This document shows, piece after piece, positions 34,469-42,847 of a stretch of 64,000 nt of DNA (position 1 is the first letter of the stretch; the number at the start of each line of letters is the position of its first letter). The position numbers and the translations under genes were made by a program. A model generated the notes under the pieces. It searched no databases, was not told where the DNA came from, and worked only from the letters and a program-made list of their open reading frames with translations. This DNA comes from Streptomyces antibioticus. Its GTDB lineage: Bacteria > Actinomycetota > Actinomycetes > Streptomycetales > Streptomycetaceae. The stretch covers positions 4,612,657-4,676,656 of the forward strand of contig NZ_CM007717.1 of assembly GCF_002019855.1 (NCBI RefSeq), read 5' to 3'.

Positions 34469-35314
34469 ATGGAGCAAGAGGTGTTCGTTCCCGTTCCCGC
34501 CCGGCGGCTCAGGGCGGCCCTCGCGGACCCCGCCCAAGTGGCCCGTGCGGTGCCCGGACTCCAGCAGGACGCGGGCACCGAGCCCGTCGCCGGCCGTCTG
34601 AAGGTCCGCGTCGCCGGGCACACCATCACCTATCGCGGCACCGCCCGGATCACCGCCCGCGAGGACGGCGCGTATGCCGTGGAGGGCGACGCGACCGAGG
34701 TGCGCGGCTCGGGTGCGGTCAAGCTCGCCCTCGTGGTGCGGCCCCGGGACACCGACGGCGGTACGACCCTGCGCTTCGAGGGCACGGCCTCGGCGGACGG
34801 CCGCGTCGCGGAACTCCCGCAGGACGCGGTGATCGCGGCGGTGGCCCGCATCTTGAATCGGTTCGCGGAGAACTTGGGGGCGGGGAGTTCGGGGGTGGAG
34901 GGGGATGCCGGGGAGTCCCCGGTGACGGCGGAAGCCCCGGTGGCGGAACCCACGGCCGCCGATGAGCCCGCCGAGTCCGCCGACGCCGAGCCTGCCGAGT
35001 CCGCCGACGCGGAAGCCGATGCCGACGCGGAAACCGATGCCGTAGAGGATCCCGAAGCCCCCGCCGAGCCCTCGGCCGAAGCCCCCGCCGAACCCCCGGC
35101 GGAGCCCCCCGCCGAAGCCGCGCACGCGCGCCGCACCATGATCGGGCGCAGTGCCGAGGAGGTGGATCACGCCCCGCCGCGCGGCCGGTACGCGCCGGTG
35201 CCCGCCCCGCAGACCGTCGCCCAGAACAGCACCCTGCGCTGGGCCGCCCCCGCGGCCGCGCTGGTCGTGGCGTCCGCGATCGTCGTGGGCCGGGCCCTGC
35301 GCCGACGGCGCTAG
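34469..35314 (+). CDS. SRPBCC (CoxG-like) protein with long acidic linker and C-terminal membrane anchor
   Basis: 281 residues. ATG eight bases after TAGGCT, so probably leaderless. Residues 1-135 are the START-like CoxG fold: EVFVPVPARRLRAALADPAQ, ARAVPGLQQDAGTEPVAGRL, TYRGTARITARED and LRFEGTASADGRVAELPQDA. A ~90-residue acidic, Pro/Ala-rich linker (repeated PAESADAE and PAEPPAEP) follows, then a final hydrophobic helix (WAAPAAALVVASAIVVGRAL) ending in RRRR. It is likely a membrane-tethered lipid- or cofactor-binding protein. Its TAG stop is part of the CTAG at the left edge of the inverted-repeat element. Confidence 0.8.
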   Translation: MEQEVFVPVPARRLRAALADPAQVARAVPGLQQDAGTEPVAGRLKVRVAGHTITYRGTARITAREDGAYAVEGDATEVRGSGAVKLALVVRPRDTDGGTTLRFEGTASADGRVAELPQDAVIAAVARILNRFAENLGAGSSGVEGDAGESPVTAEAPVAEPTAADEPAESADAEPAESADAEADADAETDAVEDPEAPAEPSAEAPAEPPAEPPAEAAHARRTMIGRSAEEVDHAPPRGRYAPVPAPQTVAQNSTLRWAAPAAALVVASAIVVGRALRRRR

Positions 35315-35547
35315 GTCCTGTCGTCACATTCCCGCCGTCGCCCGCAGGGCGGCTCTGCGGCGTCAGGTGCGTGCTCTGGGGGTCCCCCCGGCCGAAGGCT
35401 GGGGGAGTGCCGGGCCCTGACCCTCGTACTGGACGTACTTGGGTCTGGGCCCGGTGCGGCGAGTGGGGGCACCTCCCACGCCTTTCAGGCAGTGGGGGAG
35501 CGTGCATGGCGTCGCGGGGCAGGCGGGAATGTGACGACAGGGCCTAG
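35311..35547. mobile_element. 237-bp non-coding element with 26-bp terminal inverted repeats (MITE-like), CTAG at both ends
   Basis: The first 26 bases (35311-35336, beginning CTAGGTCCTGTCGTCACATT) match the reverse complement of the last 26 (35522-35547) with one mismatch. Both outer ends read CTAG, consistent with a target duplication as in some IS5-related groups. The interior has no gene but contains GGGGGTCCCCCC and GGCCGAAGGCTGGGGGAG, a motif seen between genes in many Streptomyces. Probably a small non-autonomous transposon relic that provides a terminator-like structure after the SRPBCC gene. Confidence 0.72.
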
Positions 35548-35637
35548 CCCCGCCGAGGGATCGACTTCCGGCCAGGCGGCCCCCGTGGCCCTTCCCGTCG
35601 TCCGCCCCGCTCCTGATCGTCCGAGTAGGGTCGACCC

Positions 35638-36426
35638 GTGAGTGCTGAAGAGATCACGTTGGCCGCGGGCGACGCGGAGGTGACCGTGCTGCCGGGCAAC
35701 GGCGGCCGGATCGGTGGGGTGCGGGTCGGCGGGCTCGAACTGCTGCGGCAGGGCGAGCGGTTCGGCTGCTTCCCGATGGTTCCGTGGTGCGGCCGGATCC
35801 GGGACGGCCGGTTCCGGGACGGCGGTTCCGTGCACCAGATGCCCCTCAACGCCGGCCCGCACGCCATCCACGGCACCGCCCGCGACGGCGCCTGGAAGGT
35901 CGCGCGCCGCTCGGCGGCCGAGACCGTGCTGACGTACGACCTGGTGGAGCCGTGGCCCTACCCCGGCCGGGTCACCCAGGTGGTCGCGCTGACCGCCGAC
36001 TCCCTCACGCTCACCATCGGGGTGGAGGCGCACGACTCCTCCTTCCCGGCGCAGATCGGCTGGCACCCTTGGTTCCACCGCAACCTCGGCGGCCAGGACG
36101 TACAGGTCGACTTCGAGCCCGCGTGGCAGGAGGAGCGCGGCGACGACCATCTGCCCACCGGCAACCGGATCGCGCCGAAGCCGGGGCCCTGGGACGACTG
36201 CTTCGGGATGCCCGGCGGGGTCGACGTCACCCTGACCTGGCCCGGACAGCTCGAACTGAAGGTCACCAGCCCCGAGCAGTGGGCCGTCGTCTACGACGAG
36301 CAGGAGGCGGCCGTGTGCGTGGAGCCGCAGACCGGCCCGCCGGACGGACTGAACACCCTCCCGCGCCTGGTCACACCGCTGGAGCCGCTGGAGGCCACGA
36401 CGACCTGGTCCTGGACCCGCCTCTAA
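35638..36426 (+). CDS. Aldose 1-epimerase (mutarotase) family protein
   Basis: 262 residues from a GTG six bases after TAGGGT (leaderless form). Galactose mutarotase-like beta-sandwich: VTVLPGNGGRIGGVRVGGLE, FGCFPMVPWCGRIRDGRFRD, LNAGPHAIHGTARDGAWKV with the catalytic-type His, IGWHPWFHR, LPTGNRIAPK and VCVEPQTGPPDGLN with a carboxylate near the end. It interconverts sugar anomers; the sugar is unknown. It ends 9 bp before pyrE. Confidence 0.88.
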   Translation: MSAEEITLAAGDAEVTVLPGNGGRIGGVRVGGLELLRQGERFGCFPMVPWCGRIRDGRFRDGGSVHQMPLNAGPHAIHGTARDGAWKVARRSAAETVLTYDLVEPWPYPGRVTQVVALTADSLTLTIGVEAHDSSFPAQIGWHPWFHRNLGGQDVQVDFEPAWQEERGDDHLPTGNRIAPKPGPWDDCFGMPGGVDVTLTWPGQLELKVTSPEQWAVVYDEQEAAVCVEPQTGPPDGLNTLPRLVTPLEPLEATTTWSWTRL

Positions 36427-36435
36427 GCTGAGGGC

Positions 36436-36984
36436 ATGACGGACGTACGTGGCGCGCTGCTTCAGCAGATCAAGGACAAGGCCGTGGTGCACGGCAAGGT
36501 GACCCTGTCGTCGGGGCTGGAGGCGGACTACTACGTCGACCTCCGCCGCATCACCCTCGACGGCGAGGCCGCCCCGCTGGTCGGGCAGGTGCTGCTCGAC
36601 CTGACCGAGGACCTGGAGTTCGACGCCGTGGGCGGGCTGACCATGGGCGCCGACCCGGTCGCCGCGAGCATGCTGCACGCGGCCGCCGCGCGCGGGCGCC
36701 GCCTGGACGCGTTCGTCGTCCGCAAGGCGGCGAAGGCGCACGGGCTCCAGCGGCGCGTGGAGGGCCCCGAGATCAAGGGCCGCCGGGTCGTCGTCGTCGA
36801 GGACACCTCCACCACCGGCGGTTCGCCGCTGGCCGCCGTGGAGGCAGTGCGCGAGGCGGGCGCCGAGGTCGTCGCCGTCGCCACGATCGTCGACCGGGCG
36901 ACCGGCGCCGGCGAGAAGATCCGCGAGGGTGCGGGCGTTCCGTACCGGTTCGCCTTCTCGAAGGATGAACTGGGTCTGGACTGA
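36436..36984 (+). CDS. pyrE: Orotate phosphoribosyltransferase
   Basis: 182 residues. The PRPP-binding motif VVVVEDTSTTGGSPLAAVEA is at about 117. Start region LLQQIKDKAVVHGKVTLSSG and LEADYYVDLRRITLDG carry the usual orotate/PRPP contacts, and GLTMGADPVAASMLHAAA is the hood region. It makes OMP from orotate and PRPP in pyrimidine synthesis. It starts 6 bases after a TAAGCT hexamer that overlaps the stop of the epimerase gene, so it may have its own leaderless transcript as well as read-through. The other pyr genes are not in the window. Confidence 0.96.
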   Translation: MTDVRGALLQQIKDKAVVHGKVTLSSGLEADYYVDLRRITLDGEAAPLVGQVLLDLTEDLEFDAVGGLTMGADPVAASMLHAAAARGRRLDAFVVRKAAKAHGLQRRVEGPEIKGRRVVVVEDTSTTGGSPLAAVEAVREAGAEVVAVATIVDRATGAGEKIREGAGVPYRFAFSKDELGLD

Positions 36985-37230
36985 CGGGCCGGGTTGACCT
37001 GGACTTGTCCGGCGCGCCGGACCGGACGCCGGCGAGTCGTGGACCGGTCGTGGACCGGAGCACTGCCGGTCGCGGACCGGGACACAGCCCGTCGTGGACC
37101 GGGCATGGACCATCCGCGCATCTCTGGAAAGATGGGGCCGACGACGACGTCGAACCCCCAGGTCTAGGTCAGGGCCGTAGTACGCCAGATACGCCAGATC
37201 GCCCACCCGCACATACCAAGGAGCGGACAG

Positions 37231-38262
37231 ATGCCCATCGCAACCCCCGAGGTCTACAACGAGATGCTCGACCGGGCGAAGGCAGGCAAGTTCGCCTACC
37301 CGGCCATCAACGTCACCTCGAGCCAGACCCTGAACGCGGCGCTGCGCGGCTTTGCCGAGGCGGAGAGCGACGGCATCATCCAGATCTCCACCGGCGGTGC
37401 CGAGTTCCTGGGCGGTCAGTACAGCAAGGACATGGTGACGGGCGCCGTCGCCCTCGCCGAGTACGCGCACATCATCGCCGAGAAGTACCCGGTCACCGTC
37501 GCCCTGCACACGGACCACTGCCCGAAGGACAAGCTCGACGGGTACGTACGTCCGCTGCTCGCGGTCTCCGAGGAGCGCGTCAAGGCCGGCCGCAACCCGC
37601 TCTTCCAGTCGCACATGTGGGACGGCTCCGCCGAGACCCTCGCCGACAACCTGGAGATCGCGCAGGAGCTCCTCGCGCGCGCCGTCGCCGCGAAGATCGT
37701 CCTCGAGGTCGAGATCACCCCGACCGGTGGCGAGGAGGACGGCGTCTCGCACGAGATCAACGACTCCCTCTACACCACCGTCGACGACGCGATCCGTACG
37801 GTCGAGGCGCTCGGCCTGGGCGACAAGGGCCGCTACCTGCTCGCCGCGTCCTTCGGCAACGTCCACGGCGTCTACAAGCCGGGCAACGTCGTGCTCCGCC
37901 CCGAGCTGCTCAAGGAGCTGAACGAGGGCGTGGCCGCGAAGTACGGCAAGCCGGCCGGCTCGCAGCCCTTCGACTTCGTCTTCCACGGCGGCTCCGGCTC
38001 CACGGAGGACGAGATCCGCACCGCGCTGGAGAACGGCGTCGTGAAGATGAACATCGACACGGACACCCAGTACGCCTTCACGCGTCCCGTGGCCGACCAC
38101 ATGTTCCGCAACTACGACGGCGTCCTGAAGGTCGACGGCGAGGTCGGCGACAAGAAGACCTACGACCCGCGCACCTGGGGCAAGCTGGCCGAGGCGAGCA
38201 TGGCCGCGCGCGTCGTCGAGGCCGCGCAGAACCTGCGCTCGGCGGGCACGAAGATCAAGTAA
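37231..38262 (+). CDS. fba: Class II fructose-1,6-bisphosphate aldolase
   Basis: 343 residues, AAGGAGCGGACAG before the ATG. Zinc-ligand region VALHTDHCPK at about 91, VLEVEITPTGGEEDGV, ASFGNVHGVYKPGNV, FDFVFHGGSGSTEDEI and MNIDTDTQYAFTRPVAD are all class II aldolase landmarks. It cleaves or forms fructose-1,6-bisphosphate from DHAP and glyceraldehyde-3-phosphate. The 246 bp upstream contain four loose copies of TCGTGGACCGG (37023-37110) of unknown meaning. It is followed by a hairpin and reads alone. Confidence 0.97.
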   Translation: MPIATPEVYNEMLDRAKAGKFAYPAINVTSSQTLNAALRGFAEAESDGIIQISTGGAEFLGGQYSKDMVTGAVALAEYAHIIAEKYPVTVALHTDHCPKDKLDGYVRPLLAVSEERVKAGRNPLFQSHMWDGSAETLADNLEIAQELLARAVAAKIVLEVEITPTGGEEDGVSHEINDSLYTTVDDAIRTVEALGLGDKGRYLLAASFGNVHGVYKPGNVVLRPELLKELNEGVAAKYGKPAGSQPFDFVFHGGSGSTEDEIRTALENGVVKMNIDTDTQYAFTRPVADHMFRNYDGVLKVDGEVGDKKTYDPRTWGKLAEASMAARVVEAAQNLRSAGTKIK

Positions 38263-38280
38263 CCGCTCCGGCGGTGGTGC

Positions 38281-38317
38281 GGCGGGCCCGGCGGCCGTTC
38301 ACGGCGCCGGGCTCGCC
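38281..38317 (+). terminator. GC-rich imperfect hairpin after fba
   Basis: GGCGGGCCCGGC... pairs with ...GCCGGGCTCGCC over about 16 bp with one mismatch and a bulge, 19 bp after the fba stop. No T-tract. Confidence 0.5.
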
Positions 38318-38333
38318 GTATGTCCGTCCACGT

Positions 38334-38342
38334 GGGTATACC
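38334..38342 (+). promoter_or_regulatory. Probable -10 region (GGGTATACC) for the MFS gene
   Basis: GGGTAT at 38334-38339 has the form used by SigB-like stress sigma factors, and TATACC (38337-38342) also fits a vegetative -10. Either would place the start of transcription at or very near the ATG at 38350. Confidence 0.4.
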
Positions 38343-38349
38343 TGGAACC

Positions 38350-39819
38350 ATGCCCGATGTCCGGACGGCGTCGCCCCAGGGCCGGTGGATCCTGTTCACC
38401 ACGGTGCTCGGCTCCAGCATGGCCCTGCTGGACTCCACCGTCGTCAACGTGGCGCTCCCGCGCATCGGCGCCGACCTCGACGCCGATCTGGCGGATCTCC
38501 AGTGGACCGTCAACGCGTACATGGTCACGCTGGCCGGGCTGATCCTGCTCGGCGGTTCGCTCGGGGACCGCTACGGGCGCCGGAAGGTCTTCGTCGTCGG
38601 GGTGGTGTGGTTCGCCGTCGCCTCGCTGCTGTGCGGTCTCGCGCCGAACGCGGCGGTACTGGTCGCCGCGCGGGCCCTCCAGGGCGTCGGGGGCGCGCTC
38701 CTCACCCCCGGTTCGCTGGCGCTGATCCAGGCGTCCTTCCACCCCGACGACCGGGGCCGGGCGGTCGGCCTGTGGTCGGGCTTCGGGGGCATCGGCGCGG
38801 CCGTCGGCCCGTTCGTGGGCGGCTGGCTGGTGGACGGCCCCGGCTGGCGCTGGGTGTTCCTGCTGAACGTGCCGCTGGCGCTGGTGTGCGTGCCGGTCGC
38901 GCTGCGGCACGTACCGGAGTCCCGCGACAGCCGCGCGCACGGCCGGTTCGACGTCCTCGGGGCGGTCCTGGGGGCGGCGGCCCTCGCCCTGGTGACGTAC
39001 GCGCTGATCGAGGCGGACGAGTTCTCCCCGGCCGTCGTCGTCGCGGCGGTGGGCGGGGTGGCCGCCGGGGTCGCCTTCGTCGTCGTGGAGCGGCGGCGCG
39101 CCGATCCGATGATGCCGCCCGACATCTTCGCGTCCCGCCAGTTCACCGCCGTCAACCTGGTCACGCTGTGCGTCTACGCCGCGTTCGGCGGGTTCTTCTT
39201 CCTCGCCGTGGTCCAGCTCCAGGTCGTCTCCGGCTGGTCGGCGCTGGCGGCCGGTACGGCCCTGCTGCCGGCCACCCTGCTGATGCTGCTGCTCTCCGCC
39301 CGCTCAGGTCAGCTCGGGGAGCGGATCGGGCCGCGCATCCCGCTCACGGTCGGCCCGCTGCTGTGCGCGGCGGGCATGCTGCTGATGCTGCGCGTCGGGC
39401 CGGACGCCTCCTATGCCGCCGATGTGCTGCCCGCAGTGCTGGTCCTCGGCCTGGGCATGGTGACCCTGGTCGCCCCGCTGACCGCGACCGTGCTGGCCTC
39501 GGTGGACGTCTCGCGCGCGGGTCTGGCCAGCGGGATCAACAACGCGGCGGCCCGCGCGGCCGGCCTGGTCGCCGTCGCCGCGCTGCCCGTGCTGACCGGG
39601 ATGGGCCCGGAGGCGTACCGCTCGCCGGACGCCTTCGACACGGCGTTCCGGCAGGCCATGGGGTGGTGCGCGGGGGTGCTGGTGCTGGGCTCGTTCCTCG
39701 CCTTCGCGACGGTCCGCCGGCCGGCCCCCGACTGCACCCGCCCGGAATGCCGCACCCACGGGAGTGTCATGGCTCCTCCGCTGGAGGGGCGGCCGGTGGG
39801 GAAACGGATCGGCGGGTAG
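38350..39819 (+). CDS. MFS drug-efflux transporter (EmrB/QacA type, 14 helices)
   Basis: 489 residues from the ATG at 38350; a GTG at 38320 would add ten residues but lies upstream of the -10. Helix 1 WILFTTVLGSSMALLDSTVV, motif D1-type VNVALPRIGADLDADLADLQW, and motif A LGGSLGDRYGRRKVF in the 2-3 loop. ALTPGSLALIQASF-like motif C text reads LLTPGSLALIQASF here. Fourteen hydrophobic segments fit the DHA2 family of proton-driven multidrug exporters. The C-terminal ~25 residues are variable. No regulator is adjacent. It is followed by a tandem-repeat array. Confidence 0.9.
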   Translation: MPDVRTASPQGRWILFTTVLGSSMALLDSTVVNVALPRIGADLDADLADLQWTVNAYMVTLAGLILLGGSLGDRYGRRKVFVVGVVWFAVASLLCGLAPNAAVLVAARALQGVGGALLTPGSLALIQASFHPDDRGRAVGLWSGFGGIGAAVGPFVGGWLVDGPGWRWVFLLNVPLALVCVPVALRHVPESRDSRAHGRFDVLGAVLGAAALALVTYALIEADEFSPAVVVAAVGGVAAGVAFVVVERRRADPMMPPDIFASRQFTAVNLVTLCVYAAFGGFFFLAVVQLQVVSGWSALAAGTALLPATLLMLLLSARSGQLGERIGPRIPLTVGPLLCAAGMLLMLRVGPDASYAADVLPAVLVLGLGMVTLVAPLTATVLASVDVSRAGLASGINNAAARAAGLVAVAALPVLTGMGPEAYRSPDAFDTAFRQAMGWCAGVLVLGSFLAFATVRRPAPDCTRPECRTHGSVMAPPLEGRPVGKRIGG

Positions 39820-39833
39820 GGGCTTTCCAGGGG

Positions 39834-39935
39834 GCCGGGTGGAAGGAGGCCGGGTGGAAGGAGGCCGGGTGGAGGGGGGCCGGGTGGAGGGGGGGGCCGG
39901 GTGGAGGGGGCCGGGTGGAGGGGGCCGGGTGGAGG
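39834..39935. repeat. Seven copies of a ~15-bp unit (GCCGGGTGGAAGGAG)
   Basis: Imperfect tandem units, the first two ending AAGGAG and later ones changing to G-runs of 5-8, lie between the MFS gene and the DUF3151 gene. The G-run length varies between units, the mark of slippage. Confidence 0.85.
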
Positions 39936-39969
39936 CCCGACGCACGCGCGCGTGGAGGAGACTGGAGGC

Positions 39970-40383
39970 ATGTCCATTCACGAGAACCTCCTCGGGGGTC
40001 CGCCCCCGACCCACCTCCCCGACGACCCGGAGCCGCGCGAGCTGCTCGCGAACGGCACGGCGCCCGCCGACGTCGCCGCGAAGTACCCGACGTCCTCGCT
40101 GGCCTGGGCGCAGCTCGCCGACGACGCGTTCGAGCGGGGCAGCGTGGTGGAGTCGTACGCGTACGCCCGTACGGGGTACCACCGCGGCCTGGACGCCCTG
40201 CGCCGGGGCGGCTGGAAGGGCCACGGCCCGGTGCCGTGGGAGCACGAGCCGAACCGCGGCTTCCTGCGCGCTCTGCACGCCCTCGCGCGTGCCGCGCAGT
40301 CGATCGGTGAGCAGGGCGAGTACGAGCGCTGCTCGCAGTTCCTGAAGGACTCCTCGCCGACCGCGGCGCAGACCCTCGGATAG
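39970..40383 (+). CDS. DUF3151 family protein
   Basis: 137 residues, ATG with CTGGAGG upstream. SIHENLLGGPPPTHLPDDPE opens it. Helical core: AAKYPTSSLAWAQLADDAFE, VESYAYARTGYHRGLDALRR, WEHEPNRGFLRALHALARAA and EQGEYERCSQFLKDSSP. The repeat-like helices look TPR-related. DUF3151 is conserved beside fba in many actinobacteria; its function is not known. Soluble. Confidence 0.88.
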   Translation: MSIHENLLGGPPPTHLPDDPEPRELLANGTAPADVAAKYPTSSLAWAQLADDAFERGSVVESYAYARTGYHRGLDALRRGGWKGHGPVPWEHEPNRGFLRALHALARAAQSIGEQGEYERCSQFLKDSSPTAAQTLG

Positions 40384-40429
40384 CCGTCCCGCGTGTAGCT
40401 GTCTCACGTGTAGCTGTCCCGCGTGCGGA

Positions 40430-40468
40430 AAGGCCCGCCCCGGATCCGGTGTGATCAGGGCGGGCCTT
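40430..40468 (+). terminator. Hairpin terminator after the DUF3151 gene
   Basis: AAGGCCCGCCC (40430-40440) pairs perfectly with GGGCGGGCCTT (40458-40468), 17-base loop. Just before it are three loose copies of CGTGTAGCTGTC. Confidence 0.75.
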
Positions 40469-40572
40469 GCACGAACGCGGGTGCGATGCGCAAGATGCGG
40501 GTGGGGACCGGGGCCCCCGTGTCGGTAACGGCAGGGGCGGACCGCTACCCGGAGCACAATCAGGAGACAGCG

Positions 40573-41418
40573 ATGTCCCAGCAGGCTCAGCCCCACGAGG
40601 CTTCGGAGCCCGAGACCCCGCATCTCGACTTCGCCGGCACCACGCCGTACGAGGACTACGTCAAGGCCGACGTACTCACCCATTTGCAGCACACCCTCTC
40701 CGACGATCCCGGAGAGATGGTCTTCCTGGTGACGACCCAGGTCATGGAGCTGTGGTTCACCGTCGTCGTGCACGAGTGGGAGACCGCGGCCCGTGCCCTG
40801 CGCGCGGACGACGTGCCCGTCGCGATCGACGCGCTGAAGCGTTCCGTCCGGGAACTGGAGGCCCTGAACTCCTCCTGGCGCCCGCTCGGCCAGCTCACCC
40901 CGGCCCAGTTCAACTCCTACCGCGGCGCCCTCGGCGAGGGCTCCGGCTTCCAGTCGGCGATGTACCGGCGGATGGAGTTCCTGCTCGGCGACAAGTCCGC
41001 GTCCATGCTGGTACCGCACCGCGGCGCGCCCCGGGTCCACGCGGAGCTGGAGAAGGCCCTGCACGAGCCCAGCCTCTACGACGAGGTGCTGCGGCTGCTG
41101 GCCCGCCGCGGGTCGGAGATCCCGCAGTCCGTCCTGGAGCGGGACGTCTCGCGGCGCTACGAGCCCTCGCCCGAGGTCGAGCGCGCGTGGACGGCCGTCT
41201 ACTCCGGTGACGCGAACAGCGAGGTCGCCCGTCTCGGCGAGGCGCTGACCGATGTCGCCGAACTGGTGTGGCGCTGGCGCAACGACCACCTCGTCGCCAC
41301 GCGGCGTGCGATGGGCGCGAAGACCGGCACGGGCGGCTCCGCCGGGGTGGCCTGGCTGGAGAAGCGCGCGCGGAACAACGTCTTCCCCGAGCTGTGGACG
41401 GCGCGGTCCTATGTCTGA
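40573..41418 (+). CDS. kynA: Tryptophan 2,3-dioxygenase
   Basis: 281 residues from the ATG with CAGGAGAC upstream. TTPYEDYVKADVLTHLQHTL is the substrate-region signature. EMVFLVTTQVMELWFTVVVH, SGFQSAMYRRMEFLLGDKS and the heme-ligand region WRWRNDHLVATRRAMG (His about 239) with KTGTGGSAGVAWLEK complete the TDO pattern. It is a cytosolic heme enzyme that opens the indole ring to N-formylkynurenine. The kynureninase gene overlaps by 8 bp, making this the first step of a tryptophan-to-anthranilate pathway. Confidence 0.96.
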   Translation: MSQQAQPHEASEPETPHLDFAGTTPYEDYVKADVLTHLQHTLSDDPGEMVFLVTTQVMELWFTVVVHEWETAARALRADDVPVAIDALKRSVRELEALNSSWRPLGQLTPAQFNSYRGALGEGSGFQSAMYRRMEFLLGDKSASMLVPHRGAPRVHAELEKALHEPSLYDEVLRLLARRGSEIPQSVLERDVSRRYEPSPEVERAWTAVYSGDANSEVARLGEALTDVAELVWRWRNDHLVATRRAMGAKTGTGGSAGVAWLEKRARNNVFPELWTARSYV

Positions 41419-42637
41419 CACCCCGCCCATCGTTTCTGTCACGTCTGCGTCCGATGCCGCGGACTTCGCCTTCAAGGCGCGCGAGCTGGACGCCGGTGAC
41501 GCGCTGGCCGCCAAGCGCGCCGAGTTCCTCCTCGACGAGACCGTGTACCTCGACGGCAACTCGCTGGGCGCGCTGCCCGCCGCCGTCCCCGGCCGGGTCG
41601 AGGACGTCGTCCGCCGTCAGTGGGGCGAGCTGCGCATCCGCTCCTGGACGGAGAGCGGCTGGTGGACGGCGCCCGAGCGGATCGGCGACCGGATCGCCCC
41701 GCTGGTGGGCGCCGGGGCCGGGCAGATCGTGGTGGGCGACTCCACGAGCGTCAACGTCTTCAAGGCGCTCGTCGGCACGGTGCGCCTCGCGGACGCCGGC
41801 CGGGACGAGATCCTCGTCGACGCGACGACCTTCCCCACCGACGGCTACATCGCCGAGTCGGCGGCCCGGATGACCGGGCGTACGGTGCGTCCGGTGACTC
41901 CGGCGGAGGTGCCCGCGGCGCTGTCCGACCGTACGGCGGCCGTGCTGCTCAACCACGTCGACTACCGCACCGGGCGGCTGCACGATCTGCCCGGTCTCAC
42001 CGCCGCCGCGCACGAGGCGGGCGCGCTCGCCGTCTGGGACCTCTGCCACAGCGCGGGCGCGCTGCCTGTCGGCCTCGACGCGCACGGCGTGGACCTGGCG
42101 GTCGGCTGCACCTACAAGTACCTGAACGGCGGCCCGGGTTCACCGGCGTACCTGTATGTGCGCCGTGAACTCCAGGACCGTTTCGACTCCCCGCTGCCCG
42201 GCTGGAACTCGCACGCCGAACCCTTCGGCATGCGGCCCGCCTACCGGCCCGCCGAGGGTGCCCTGCGCGGCCGGGTCGGCACGCCGGACATCCTGTCGAT
42301 GCTCGCCCTGGAGGCGGCGCTCGACGTCTGGGACGGCGTCTCCGTCGACACCGTCCGCGCCAAGTCCCTCGCGCTGACGGACTTCTTCCTGGAGTGCGTG
42401 GCCGCGTACGTCCCCGAGGGCCGCGTCGAGTCGCTCACCCCGGTACGGCACGAGGAGCGCGGCAGCCAGGTGGCGCTGCGCTGCGCGGACGCCGGGGAGG
42501 TCATGGAGCGGCTGATCGCGCGCGGGGTGGTCGGGGACTTCCGCCACCCGGACGTGCTGCGGTTCGGGTTCACGCCGCTGTACGTCGGTTTCGGGGACGT
42601 GGAGCGGGCGGCGCGGACGCTGGCGGCTGTGCTGTAG
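41411..42637 (+). CDS. kynU: Kynureninase
   Basis: 408 residues, ATG inside the dioxygenase stop region. VYLDGNSLGALPAAVPGRVE, SWTESGWWTAPERIGDRIAP and VVGDSTSVNVFKALVGTVRL are typical, with the PLP Lys in GCTYKYLNGGPGSPAYLYV (about 236) and HAEPFGMRPAYRPAEGALR later. It cleaves kynurenine to anthranilate and alanine (or 3-hydroxykynurenine similarly). Co-transcribed with the dioxygenase by overlap. Confidence 0.96.
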   Translation: MSDTPPIVSVTSASDAADFAFKARELDAGDALAAKRAEFLLDETVYLDGNSLGALPAAVPGRVEDVVRRQWGELRIRSWTESGWWTAPERIGDRIAPLVGAGAGQIVVGDSTSVNVFKALVGTVRLADAGRDEILVDATTFPTDGYIAESAARMTGRTVRPVTPAEVPAALSDRTAAVLLNHVDYRTGRLHDLPGLTAAAHEAGALAVWDLCHSAGALPVGLDAHGVDLAVGCTYKYLNGGPGSPAYLYVRRELQDRFDSPLPGWNSHAEPFGMRPAYRPAEGALRGRVGTPDILSMLALEAALDVWDGVSVDTVRAKSLALTDFFLECVAAYVPEGRVESLTPVRHEERGSQVALRCADAGEVMERLIARGVVGDFRHPDVLRFGFTPLYVGFGDVERAARTLAAVL

Positions 42638-42670
42638 GCGGTGAGGGGGGAGGGGGTGTGGTGCGGGGGA

Positions 42671-42710
42671 ACGGTTCTGCCGGTTCGAGTCGACAAATCG
42701 GCAGAGCCGT
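42671..42710 (+). terminator. 12-bp hairpin after kynureninase
   Basis: ACGGTTCTGCCG (42671-42682) pairs with CGGCAGAGCCGT (42699-42710) with one G-T pair. It may attenuate read-through into the following hydrolase gene. Confidence 0.55.
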
Positions 42711-42847
42711 CTCCCCTTCACCGTGCGTGACATCCGCATGTTCGCGCACGTCACGGGCCTGATACCGTCCCGGCCAACGGCCGGATTCTCACCTGGTCGG
42801 CCACCCCCTGCCCGTCCAAATCCGTTGAACCGCTGAGAGGTTGGAGC

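Noticed and set aside
39834..39935. Repeat array considered as a CRISPR
   Set aside because: Units are directly adjacent with no unique spacers and no cas genes; also true of the arrays at 12873, 31575 and 56050.
37005..40310. Plus-strand frame of about 1100 codons spanning fba and the MFS gene
   Set aside because: It is the shifted frame of two well-supported genes, Arg/Gly-rich, with no ribosome-binding site at its start.
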